Source: Paracoccaceae bacterium (GTDB lineage Bacteria > Pseudomonadota > Alphaproteobacteria > Rhodobacterales > Rhodobacteraceae). From it: 42,906 nt of DNA. Positions 24,743-33,763 of the stretch are shown here, piece by piece. The first letter of the stretch is position 1. The number at the start of each line of letters is the position of its first letter. Where the stretch lies: the NCBI GenBank assembly GCA_013042605.1, contig JABDPT010000151.1, positions 1 to 42,906 of the forward strand, written 5' to 3'. The notes under the pieces were generated by a model. That model saw only the letters and a list, made by a program, of their open reading frames with translations. It had not been told where the DNA came from and ran no database searches. Made by a program: the position numbers and the translations under genes.

Positions 24743-24756
24743 TTGATCTTTGTCAA
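24743..24756. promoter_or_regulatory. FNR/FnrL-type box for the V-ATPase operon
   Basis: TTGATCTTTGTCAA is an uninterrupted FNR-like palindrome (TTGAT-N4-GTCAA). Centred at -41.5 it would start leftward transcription near 24708, 33 nt before the first ATG; the matching -10 position reads CAGACT, a weak hexamer that would depend on an activator. Confidence 0.72.
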
Positions 24757-24803
24757 TCCCACGGTGCTCTGCGACTTTGGCGTCGCCACAAAACAAACCG
24801 CCC

Positions 24804-24817
24804 ATGATCGATATCAA
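24804..24817. promoter_or_regulatory. Second FNR-like box, between V-ATPase operon and macA
   Basis: ATGATCGATATCAA differs from TTGAT-N4-ATCAA only at the first base. It could serve macA (start 24992) or act with the box at 24743. A well-placed rightward -10 was not found, so its role is uncertain. Confidence 0.5.
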
Positions 24818-24991
24818 TGCCCGCGTCCGTCAAACCGGCGATCCTGCGCCGGCAACCCGGACCGAGTGGCAATTCAGGCTGCTCATCCCGGTCGTGCGAG
24901 GGTCTTGGCCGGGTTCGCGCGGTCTTTCTCGTACGATGACCCCGTGAAACCAGCCCGCGACCGCAACACAGCGCAGACAGGAGAGTGCGCG

Positions 24992-26219
24992 ATGACAGAT
25001 ACGCCCGATGACGTCGCCAGGACACTTGGCCTGAACGCCGGGGGCAGGCACAAATTCCGCCGGTGGGTCTTGGGCGCTGCTGCGGTTCTTGCCGTTGCGG
25101 TCATGGCCTACTGGGCCTTCGGGCCCAACGCCGAAACGCCCATTCAATACGAAACAACCAAGGTCGCGCGTGCCGATCTGACCATCACGGTCAGCGCAAC
25201 AGGCACCGTCGAACCCACCAACCTTGTCGAAATCTCAAGCGAGCTTTCGGGCACGCTCGAGGCCGTGAATGTCGATTTCAACGATGTGGTAGAGGAAGGC
25301 ACGGTGCTGGCCACCCTCGACACCACCAAATTGCGCGCCCAGCTTGACGTCAGCCGCGCGTCGGTCAGTTCGGCCAAGGCCCGCGTGGCGATTGCGCAGG
25401 TCTCTCTGAACGAGGCGCAGGAACTGTTTCGGTCCGCACAGGAGCTTGATACCCGCGGGGTCATCACGCACGAGGCGTTCATATCCCGGAAAGCGACCTT
25501 CGAGCGGGCGCAGGCGGAACTTGCCTCGGCGCGCGCGGAACAGGAACTGGCCGAAGCGACGCTTCAGATGCATCAGGCCGAACTTGACCGCGCCTGCATC
25601 TGTTCCCCGATCAGCGGTGTCGTTCTCGACCGCACGGTCGATCCCGGCCAGATCGTGGCCGCTTCGCTTTCCGCGCCGGTTCTTTTCACCTTGGCCGAGG
25701 ATCTGTCGAAGATGGAGTTGCAGGTCGATATCGATGAAGCCGATATCGGACGTGTCGCGGTTGGCAATGCGGCCCAGTTCACGGTCGACGCCTATGACGA
25801 CCGCCGCTTCCCGGCCAAGATAACCGAGATCCGCTTTGCGCCGGAAACGATTGACGGCGTCGTCACCTACAAGGCCGTTCTCAACATCGACAATTCGGAC
25901 ATGCTGCTGCGTCCGGGCATGACGGCGACAGCGGACATCACCGTCGACTTCATCGAGGATGCGCTCGTCGTGCCGAACGCCGCCCTGCGTTACGCGCCCC
26001 CAACCGAAGCCGAAGGGGGCGAGCGAAGCGGGCTTCTTGGCATGCTGATCCCCGAAGCGCCGCCACAGGCCCGGGTCACCGACAGCCGCAGCGTCTGGGT
26101 CCTGCGTGAGGATGCACCTGCTCAGGTCGCCGTCCGCACCGGACCAAGCGATGGCAATCTGACCCAGATCGTCGAGGGTGCACTTGACGTGGGCGACAGC
26201 GTCATCACGGACCAGTCCG

Positions 26220-26227
<8 letters not shown>
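24992..26227 (+). CDS. MacA-like periplasmic adaptor of an ABC exporter
   Basis: This 411-residue HlyD-family protein has a cytoplasmic start, one membrane anchor (WVLGAAAVLAVAVMAYWAF, about residues 28-46), a lipoyl domain (VSATGTVEPTNLVEISSELSG and CICSPISGVVLDRTVDPGQIV), a coiled-coil hairpin, and beta-barrel and membrane-proximal domains. This is the MacA plan. The ATG follows AGGAGAG. Its end overlaps the ATPase gene by eight bases, and a permease gene follows. No outer-membrane TolC-like gene is in the window. Substrate unknown. Confidence 0.92.
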
Positions 26228-26927
<700 letters not shown>

Positions 26928-26928
26928 G

Positions 26929-28137
26929 ATGCTGTGGGAAACGTTCTTGCTGGCCCTGCAAGCCATCCTGCGAAACTCGATGCGGTCCTTCCTGACGGTG
27001 TTGGGGATCGTGATCGGCGTCGCGGCCGTCATCGCCATGGTCACGGTGGGTCAGGGGTCCGCCGATCAGGTCACGGCGGATGTCGAAAAGCTCGGCAGCA
27101 ATATCGTCATGGTCATCCCCGGTCAGGACGCCATGCGCGGCGGGCCGTCGGGCCTTGCGCCGCAACCCTTTTCGATGAAGGACAACGATGCCGTCGAAGC
27201 ATTGTCGCCGGTCGCCGTCGCCGCCCCGATCAGCCAGGGCCGCGAGCGTGCCGTCTTCGGAAACGAGAACTGGCGCACCGACATCACCGGCACCGACAAC
27301 CGCTATTTCGAGGCTGCACAATGGGAGCTTGAACGCGGGCGTCTCTTCGAAGACGGAGAGATCAAGTCCGGCAAGGCCGTTTGCGTGATCGGCGAGACGG
27401 TGCGCGACAAGCTTTTCGGCAATGCCGATCCACTGGGCGAGACGATCCGCATCAAGTCGATGTCCTGCGAGGTGATCGGGCTGACGAAGTCCAAGGGCGC
27501 ATCGACCTTCGGCAGCGATCAGGACGATTTCGTGATCATGCCGATCAAGACCTATTTCCGGCGCGTGGCGGGCAATAACGATGTTGGCCTTATCTTCGCA
27601 TCCATCCGCGACGGCGCGTCGATCCCGGATGCAATGGACGACGTCAGCGCGCTGATGCGCGAACGCCGCCTTATCGGGGTCGGCGAGGAAGACGATTTCG
27701 AGGTGATGGACATGGAGCAGCTGACCACCATGCTGACCGGCATCACCGGTATTCTCACCGGGCTTCTTGCGGCCGTGGCCGCCGTCAGCCTGCTGGTCGG
27801 CGGGATCGGGATCATGAACATCATGCTGGTGTCGGTTACCGAGCGGACCCGCGAGATTGGCATCCGTCTTGCCGTCGGCGCGCAGGCGCGTCAGGTGCTG
27901 ATGCAGTTTCTTGTCGAGGCAATCGTGCTGTCGCTCTTCGGCGGCCTGATCGGGATTTTTCTGGGCCTTGGCCTTGGCCTCTTGGGGTCGAGCTATCTGA
28001 ATGTGCCCTTTCAGCCGCAAGTGTCGATCATCCTGCTGGCCTTCGGCTTCTCGGCGGCGGTCGGCGTCGTGTTCGGCTATTTCCCGGCACGGCGCGCCGC
28101 GCGGATGAGCCCGATCGACTCCCTGCGCCACGAATGA
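26929..28137 (+). CDS. MacB-like permease (FtsX/MacB core domain)
   Basis: This 402-residue protein has an N-terminal helix (residues 20-45, FLTVLGIVIGVAAVIAMVTVG), a periplasmic MacB core of about 220 residues, and three C-terminal helices starting at ILTGLLAAVAAVSLLVGGIGIMNIML. The motif SVTERTREIGIRLAVGAQ is the FtsX signature. With the preceding two genes it completes a MacAB-type exporter. It ends nine bases from the end of the converging importer operon. Confidence 0.95.
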   Translation: MLWETFLLALQAILRNSMRSFLTVLGIVIGVAAVIAMVTVGQGSADQVTADVEKLGSNIVMVIPGQDAMRGGPSGLAPQPFSMKDNDAVEALSPVAVAAPISQGRERAVFGNENWRTDITGTDNRYFEAAQWELERGRLFEDGEIKSGKAVCVIGETVRDKLFGNADPLGETIRIKSMSCEVIGLTKSKGASTFGSDQDDFVIMPIKTYFRRVAGNNDVGLIFASIRDGASIPDAMDDVSALMRERRLIGVGEEDDFEVMDMEQLTTMLTGITGILTGLLAAVAAVSLLVGGIGIMNIMLVSVTERTREIGIRLAVGAQARQVLMQFLVEAIVLSLFGGLIGIFLGLGLGLLGSSYLNVPFQPQVSIILLAFGFSAAVGVVFGYFPARRAARMSPIDSLRHE

Positions 28138-28146
28138 CCCAAACTC

Positions 28147-29412
28147 TTACTCCTTGACGTAAGGCTTGCCGTCGGCGGCAGGGGGCCGCGCCCGCCCGAT
28201 CAAACCCGCAACCACGATGATCGTCGCGATATAGGGCGCCATCGCCAGAAACTCGGACGGGATCGGGGTCTGCAGCAAGGCCAGTTTCTGTTGCAGCGAG
28301 TCGGTGAAGCCGAAGACCAATGCCGCCATCAAGGCGCCGACCGGGTGCCAGCGCCCAAAGATCATCGCCGCCAGCCCGATGAAGCCGCGCCCGCCGGTCA
28401 TGTTCTCGTCGAACCGGCCAACCGTGCCCAGTGTGAACCAGGCACCCCCAAAGCCCGCGATCATGCCGCCAATGGTCACGTGCACATAGCGCGTCCAGTA
28501 AACGTCTATGCCAAGCGTGTCGGCCGCCCGCGGATGCTCGCCCACGGCGCGGGCGCGCAGCCCCGACGCGGTGTGAAACAGGTAATAGGTCGAGATCGCC
28601 ACCATCATCAGCGCGCCATAGACAAAGATGTTCTGGTTGAACAGCATCGGTCCGATCACGGGGATATCCCCAAGGATGGGGATCTTCCACGACCGGAAAA
28701 CAGGCGCGTTGTTCAGATGCCGCATTTCGGCAAAGACCTGGCTTGAGACATAGCTTGTCAGGCCAAGCACGAAGAGGTTGATCACCACGCCTGCGATGAT
28801 CTGGTCCATGCGATAGGTGACGACAAGCGCGGCGAGCGTGAAGCCGAAAAGCCCGCCGACCGCGACCGCCGCAATCAGCCCGCCCCATCCGCCGATGACC
28901 GACCCCATCAGCGCGCCGGTGAACGCACCGGCCAGCAGAATGCCCTCGACCGCGATGTTCACCACGGCGACCCGCTCGCACATTGTGGCCGCCAGCCCGC
29001 CAAGCGCGATGGGCACTGCGCGCACCATCGTCGCCTGCAACATCCCGGTGAGCGAGAACGCCTTGTCCGCCGTGGCCCAGACCAGAAACGCCATCACGAA
29101 AAGCCCAAGCCCGATCCCAAGCGACAGGGTGGTCCAGCGTCCGCCCCCGCGCAGAAACTGCCGCGCGCCAAGGAACGCCACCAGCGCGGCGGCGATATAG
29201 ATGAAGGGCTGCGCCGGTACGACAAGATTGGGCAGCACCCAGGCATCGCGCGGCCGCGACAGGCGGAAGGTGGCATCGCCCGGCGCGTCGCCGAACACCA
29301 GAACAACGAAAAGCGCGAGCCCAAGCAGGATCGCACCGGTTATGCGCGTGCGCCGCTGCGATCCAAGATCGACCGTTGCGCGGTGCGGGGTTTGCGGTTC
29401 GGCAATGGCCAT
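28147..29412 (-). CDS. BMP-type ABC importer permease 2 (nucleoside/purine class)
   Basis: This 421-residue protein has about ten membrane helices and contains VAVVNIAVEGILLAGAF and GRGFIGLAAMIFGRWHPVGAL, typical of the second permease of BMP-family (YufQ/NupQ-like) importers. ATG at 29412 shares a base with the stop of permease 1 (TGATG). It is the last gene of the operon. Members import nucleosides, purines or related compounds; the exact substrate is unknown. Confidence 0.92.
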   Translation of the reverse strand: MAIAEPQTPHRATVDLGSQRRTRITGAILLGLALFVVLVFGDAPGDATFRLSRPRDAWVLPNLVVPAQPFIYIAAALVAFLGARQFLRGGGRWTTLSLGIGLGLFVMAFLVWATADKAFSLTGMLQATMVRAVPIALGGLAATMCERVAVVNIAVEGILLAGAFTGALMGSVIGGWGGLIAAVAVGGLFGFTLAALVVTYRMDQIIAGVVINLFVLGLTSYVSSQVFAEMRHLNNAPVFRSWKIPILGDIPVIGPMLFNQNIFVYGALMMVAISTYYLFHTASGLRARAVGEHPRAADTLGIDVYWTRYVHVTIGGMIAGFGGAWFTLGTVGRFDENMTGGRGFIGLAAMIFGRWHPVGALMAALVFGFTDSLQQKLALLQTPIPSEFLAMAPYIATIIVVAGLIGRARPPAADGKPYVKE

Positions 29413-30548
29413 CACGAACCCCCTTTCTCGACACGGCGGAAGCCCCACGGGAAGATCGCGCGCACCAGAAGCGGCGCGGCGATAAAGACGATGATCAGCG
29501 CCTGGATGATGCCGATAAGGTCGATCGAGACCCCGGCATCGACCTGCATCTGGCGCCCCCCGGCCTCGAGCGCGCCGAAGAGAAGCCCGGCGAAAAGCAC
29601 GCCGACCGGGTGCGAGCGGCCAAGAAGCGCCACGGCGATGGCGTCAAAACCAAGCCCGGCCGAAAAGCCGGGTGTCGCGCGACCCAAGACGCCCAGCACC
29701 TGGTTCGCGCCGCCCAGGCCCGCCAGCGCGCCGGCGATGCACATGGCCAGCACGATGATCAAGGACGCCCGCATGCCAGCGTACCGCGCGGCATCGGGAT
29801 TGGCGCCGCTGGCCCGAAACTCGAACCCAAGCTTGGACCGGAAGAGCAGCCAGTACACGACCCACACCGCGAGAAGCATCACGAACACCCCGGCATGAAC
29901 GCGCAGGTTCGGGTCGAGCCATTCAAGTAGGCGCGGCAGTTCTGCATTTTCCGGGACAGAGCGCGACACCGGGTCCGACCGCCCCTCGCGCTGGACCCAT
30001 TCGAGGCTGAGCATGTAGTCCAGCAACCGGTAAGAGATGAGGTTGAGCATGATCGTCGAGATCACCTCATGCGCGCCGGTGGCCGCGCGCAGATAGCCCG
30101 CGATCCCGGCATAAAAGGCCCCCATCAGCGCCCCGGCCAGAAGCGACAGGGGCATCAGAAGAACGAAGGGCAGGCCAGAGAAGGTGAACCCGAAGATCAC
30201 CGCCGCCAGCCCGCCCATCAAAAGCTGACCTTCCGCCCCGATGTTGAAAAGCCCCGTCCGGAAGCCAAGCGCAAGGCCAAGCCCGGCGAACACAAGGGGA
30301 ATGGCGGCGGTCAGCGTCTCTGAAATCGCGTTGACGGACCCGACCGACCCCTCAAGCAGCGCCACATAAGACCGCCCGATGGTTGGCATGTCGACGCCGG
30401 TCGCCAGCATCGTCAGCGCGCCAAGGACAAGGGCCACGACCACCGCAAAAAGCGGGACAACCACCAGATCCTCGAATTCCGTGCGTCCGGGGGCGGCCCG
30501 GGCCAAAAGCTTGTCGCGCGCCGTATCGAGGCTTTCGTTCAGGCTCAT
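29412..30548 (-). CDS. BMP-type ABC importer permease 1
   Basis: This 378-residue protein has about nine membrane helices, with LALGFRTGLFNIGAEGQLLMGGLAA as the family's binding-protein-dependent permease motif and GFDAIAVALLGRSHPVGVLFAGLLFGAL near the end. It corresponds to YufP/NupP-like proteins. Its ATG overlaps the ATPase stop (ATGA at 30545-30548), and its stop is shared with permease 2. Confidence 0.93.
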   Translation of the reverse strand: MSLNESLDTARDKLLARAAPGRTEFEDLVVVPLFAVVVALVLGALTMLATGVDMPTIGRSYVALLEGSVGSVNAISETLTAAIPLVFAGLGLALGFRTGLFNIGAEGQLLMGGLAAVIFGFTFSGLPFVLLMPLSLLAGALMGAFYAGIAGYLRAATGAHEVISTIMLNLISYRLLDYMLSLEWVQREGRSDPVSRSVPENAELPRLLEWLDPNLRVHAGVFVMLLAVWVVYWLLFRSKLGFEFRASGANPDAARYAGMRASLIIVLAMCIAGALAGLGGANQVLGVLGRATPGFSAGLGFDAIAVALLGRSHPVGVLFAGLLFGALEAGGRQMQVDAGVSIDLIGIIQALIIVFIAAPLLVRAIFPWGFRRVEKGGS

Positions 30549-32065
30549 GCCGCCACCTCCGCTCCGCCGGCCATGGCAAGGCCGACCGCGCCCTTGTCGG
30601 GCGGGCCGGTGCTGGCGTCGAACTCGGCCACGATCCGGCCCTTGAACATCACGACGATCCGATCCGACAGCGACAGGATCTCGTCGAGTTCGGACGACAT
30701 GATCAGAACGCCGTCCCCCTCGGCCCGCGCAGCCATCAGTTGGCCGTGGATGTATTCGATGGACCCCACGTCAAGCCCGCGGGTCGGCTGTGCGGCGATC
30801 ACAAGCTTGGTGTCGCGCATCAGTTCGCGGGCCACGATCAGCTTTTGCTGGTTCCCGCCCGACAGATGCCCGGCCTCGGCAAAAATGCTGGGCGTGCGCA
30901 CGTCGAATTTCACCGCAGCGGTCGCAGACCAGTCGTTGACCGCGTCCCATTCCACCTGCGGACCGCGCGAAAACCGGTCGGAGTAATAGCTGTCGAGCAC
31001 CATGTTCTCGGCCACCGTGAAGTCGGTGATCAGGCCCATGCGCTGCCGGTCCTCGGGGATATGCGCTATGCCCATGCGGTGCCGCGCCCGGGGGCTGGCG
31101 TGGGTGATGTCCTCGCCGTCGAACGCGATAGAGCCCGCCGCCGGATTGCGCAGCCCGGTGATCGCCTCGATCAATGCCGACTGGCCGTTGCCCTGAACCC
31201 CGGCAATGCCCACGACCTCGCCCGCATGCACGGTCAGGCTGACGTCGTCGACGGCCACCTTGTCATCGTCGCGCAGCACGGTGAGGTTGCGCACGTCAAG
31301 GCGCGGCGCGCCGGGGGTGAATGCGGTCTTCTCGACCTCAAAACGCACCGGCCGGCCCACCATGGTCTCGGCCAGTTCGGCGCGGGTCATCACCTTGGGG
31401 TCGCCTTCGCCCACGATGCGACCGCCCCGCAGAACGCTGATACGGTCGGCGATTTCGATGATCTCGTTGAGTTTGTGGGTGATGAATATGATCGCCTTGC
31501 CGCTGTCGCGAAGCGATCGGACGATGCCGAAGAAGTCGTCCACCTCTTGCGGGGTCAGGACGGCCGTTGGTTCGTCGAGGATCAGCACGTTGGCCGATCG
31601 AAAAAGCACCTTGATGATCTCGACCCGCTGCTGAAGACCCACAGGCAGCGTCTCGATCAGTGCGTCGGGATCGACCGTCAGCCCATAGGCCTCGCCGATC
31701 TCACGCACCTTGGCGCGCGCCTGTGCAAGGTCGAGATGGTTCAACCGCCCCGTCGGCTCGACACCCAGAACCACGTTCTCGGCCACGGTAAAGACGGGCA
31801 CCAGCATGAAGTGCTGGTGCACCATGCCGACGCCCGCCTCGATGGCATCGCCGGGACCGTCGAACGAGACGGGCTTGCCGTCGATCAGGATCTCGCCCGC
31901 ATCCGGGCGGTAAAGCCCGCAGAGCACGTTCATCAAGGTCGATTTCCCGGCCCCGTTTTCGCCGAGAAGGCCCAAGACCTCCCCGGCGCGGGCGGTCAGG
32001 TTGACGCCCTCGTTGGCGACCACTGGCCCGAAACGCTTGGTGATGCCGCGCAACTCGACGTCCAT
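30545..32065 (-). CDS. BMP-type ABC importer ATPase (two domains)
   Basis: This 506-residue protein carries two nucleotide-binding domains in one chain. Domain 1: Walker A GENGAGKST at 35-43 and Walker B LILDEPTAVLTP. Domain 2: the usual degenerate Walker A GVQGNGQSA, signature LSGGNQQKLIVAREL and AAQPTRGLD. This is the YufO/RbsA-like layout of nucleoside and simple-sugar importers. It is followed by the permeases and preceded by the binding protein. Confidence 0.95.
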   Translation of the reverse strand: MDVELRGITKRFGPVVANEGVNLTARAGEVLGLLGENGAGKSTLMNVLCGLYRPDAGEILIDGKPVSFDGPGDAIEAGVGMVHQHFMLVPVFTVAENVVLGVEPTGRLNHLDLAQARAKVREIGEAYGLTVDPDALIETLPVGLQQRVEIIKVLFRSANVLILDEPTAVLTPQEVDDFFGIVRSLRDSGKAIIFITHKLNEIIEIADRISVLRGGRIVGEGDPKVMTRAELAETMVGRPVRFEVEKTAFTPGAPRLDVRNLTVLRDDDKVAVDDVSLTVHAGEVVGIAGVQGNGQSALIEAITGLRNPAAGSIAFDGEDITHASPRARHRMGIAHIPEDRQRMGLITDFTVAENMVLDSYYSDRFSRGPQVEWDAVNDWSATAAVKFDVRTPSIFAEAGHLSGGNQQKLIVARELMRDTKLVIAAQPTRGLDVGSIEYIHGQLMAARAEGDGVLIMSSELDEILSLSDRIVVMFKGRIVAEFDASTGPPDKGAVGLAMAGGAEVAA

Positions 32066-32101
32066 GCTGTCAGCCTCCTTTCGACCGGTTCGTGGCGGTC
32101 A

Positions 32102-33124
32102 TTACTGACCGCCGACCGCGATAGAGCCGTCGATGATGCCCGCGCGGACCTCGGTCAGTTCGGCCTTCAGTTCAGCGGGAATGGCACCTTCGAAATCGTG
32201 GAAGGGCGCGAGATCCACGCCGCCGTTTTCCAGGGTGCCAACGATCAAGCCGCCCTCGAATTCGCCTGCCATCGTCTGTTCGATCACCTGGTAAACGGTG
32301 GAGTCCATGCGCTTCATGATCGACGTGAGATAGACATGGCCGCGCTCGGGGTCGGTAAGGTAAAGGTCGGCATCGACGCCGATGATCTTCAACTCATCCG
32401 TCCCCAACTCATTGGCCAGCGCCGCAGATCCAAGCCCCACCGGACCGGCCACGGGCAGAACGATGTCGGCCCCTTCGTCATAAAGGTTCTGGGCGAAGGC
32501 CCGGCCATCGTCGAGCGACTCGAAGTTGTTCGTGAAAAGCCCCTCGCGCGCCTCCGGATCCCAGCCCAGCACGGAGACCTCGGTTCCGTGGACGCTGTTG
32601 TAATGGTCCACACCCCAGGCAAGGCCATCCATGAAGATGGTCACCGGCGGAATGTTGATGCCACCGAAGACGCCAATCACATCCGTCTCGGTCATCCCGG
32701 CGGCAAGATACCCGGCCAGAAACGCCGCCTGGTCGGTCGCGTAAACCTGACCCAGAACGTTTTCGAGCGGCGGGTCATAGGCAAAGTCGACGATAGAGAA
32801 AAGCTGATCGGGGTTGGCCGCGGCGGCTTTCTGGGTCGCGTCGCCGAGAAGGAACCCGATCGTCAGGATGATGTCGCATTGCCCCCCAAGCAGCGAATTG
32901 AGGTTGGCCTCGTAATCCGTCTCTGCCTGAGATTCGAGGAACCGCCCCTCCACCCCAAGGCTTTCCTGCGCGTCCAGTACGCCCTGCCAGGCGGTCTGGT
33001 TAAAGCTGTTGTCGTCGATCCCGCCGGTATCGGTGACCTGACAGGCCGAAAATGCCGCTGCCGAAGTTGCAAGGCCCAGAGCCAGGGGCAGGCTGAGCCA
33101 GGCCAGTTTCCTAGAAATCATCAT
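32102..33124 (-). CDS. BMP family substrate-binding protein
   Basis: This 340-residue protein has a signal peptide (residues 1-23, ending ATSAAA) and the BMP/Med-like pattern VTDTGGIDDNSFNQTAWQG, CDIILTIGFLLGDATQ and GVDADLYL. The first mature residues include a Cys, but AFSAC is not a good lipobox, so it is probably periplasmic rather than a lipoprotein. ATG at 33124 has GGAGG nine bases upstream. It binds the ligand for the importer; the ligand class is inferred as nucleoside or purine. Confidence 0.93.
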   Translation of the reverse strand: MMISRKLAWLSLPLALGLATSAAAFSACQVTDTGGIDDNSFNQTAWQGVLDAQESLGVEGRFLESQAETDYEANLNSLLGGQCDIILTIGFLLGDATQKAAAANPDQLFSIVDFAYDPPLENVLGQVYATDQAAFLAGYLAAGMTETDVIGVFGGINIPPVTIFMDGLAWGVDHYNSVHGTEVSVLGWDPEAREGLFTNNFESLDDGRAFAQNLYDEGADIVLPVAGPVGLGSAALANELGTDELKIIGVDADLYLTDPERGHVYLTSIMKRMDSTVYQVIEQTMAGEFEGGLIVGTLENGGVDLAPFHDFEGAIPAELKAELTEVRAGIIDGSIAVGGQ

Positions 33125-33174
33125 ATCTCTTGTCCTCCAGATTGCGCTTGTGACCCTGTGGGGCCGCGCAGGTT

Positions 33175-33522
33175 TCAATTCGAACCATTGGCCGCGCCAA
33201 TCGGTCGTTCGAGCGAGGCGATGTACGCCACCAGATCGTCAACCGCCTCAAGGTCGAGGATCAGACCGATCCGCGGCATCCCGTGATGCGGGGCAGGCAG
33301 TGAAATCCGGGAAAAGATCTGCTCTTCAGAGCGATAGACCGCCACTGCCGCAAAGCTGGGCGGATCAAGCTTGAACGCGCCATTGGCCGACACGTCATGG
33401 CATTCCGAACACCACTCTTTGGCCAAGGCGCGCCCCTGATCCGGGTCACCCGCAGCGAACGCGGGCAGGGCGGTAAGCGCCACACCCAGCGAATACACCA
33501 ATATCCGCCGCCTTTCCGACAT
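33175..33522 (-). CDS. Small periplasmic c-type cytochrome
   Basis: This 115-residue protein has a signal peptide (residues 1-24, ending FAA) and one haem site C38-SE-C41-H42, with M82 in HHGMPRIG as the likely sixth ligand. It belongs to class I c-type cytochromes. ATG at 33522 was chosen over the open frame to 33627 because the signal peptide begins here. It ends 50 bases before the binding-protein gene on the same strand. Its electron partner is unknown. An FNR-like box lies upstream. Confidence 0.9.
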   Translation of the reverse strand: MSERRRILVYSLGVALTALPAFAAGDPDQGRALAKEWCSECHDVSANGAFKLDPPSFAAVAVYRSEEQIFSRISLPAPHHGMPRIGLILDLEAVDDLVAYIASLERPIGAANGSN

Positions 33523-33579
33523 ACGAGGGTTCCCCTCCCGATTTCGGGGTTGAGTATTGGCGATTCGTTGTGGCCCCGG

Positions 33580-33593
33580 TTGATCTGCGACAA
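33580..33593. promoter_or_regulatory. Possible FNR-like box upstream of the cytochrome gene
   Basis: TTGATCTGCGACAA has a perfect left half and a right half GACAA. If centred at -41.5, the -10 position on the minus strand (33558-33553) reads AATACT, four of six to TATAAT, and transcription would start near 33545, 23 nt before the ATG. The spacing supports it, the right half does not. Confidence 0.42.
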
Positions 33594-33763
33594 TCCTTTG
33601 CGCTCGATACGCGTATTCGGCGCTCAAGCCGTGGTTCTGCTGATGCGCCTACGCTCTTTTGTTTCCAGTGATGGCACGCGACGGACCAAGGTCGCGCGAA
33701 GTTGACCAACCAAATGGAATACGCTGATTTGGCACGCGAATTATTCCGGCATAGACTTCCTCA

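Larger units (their letters stand above)
24676..24991. promoter_or_regulatory. Divergent control region of the V-ATPase operon and macAB
   Basis: These 316 bases separate the leftward V-ATPase operon from the rightward macA gene and hold no gene. They contain one strong and one good FNR-like palindrome (24743-24756 and 24804-24817) with 47 bases between them, and the macA ribosome-binding site AGGAGAG near 24980. No long hairpin was seen. Confidence 0.6.

Noticed and set aside
24676-24789. N-terminal extension of the V-ATPase stalk gene to 24789
   Set aside because: It would read through the FNR-like box, and the extra residues have no helical stalk character.
30383-33286. 967-codon open frame on the plus strand
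   Set aside because: It is antisense to three importer genes with clear motifs; its product has no plausible structure.
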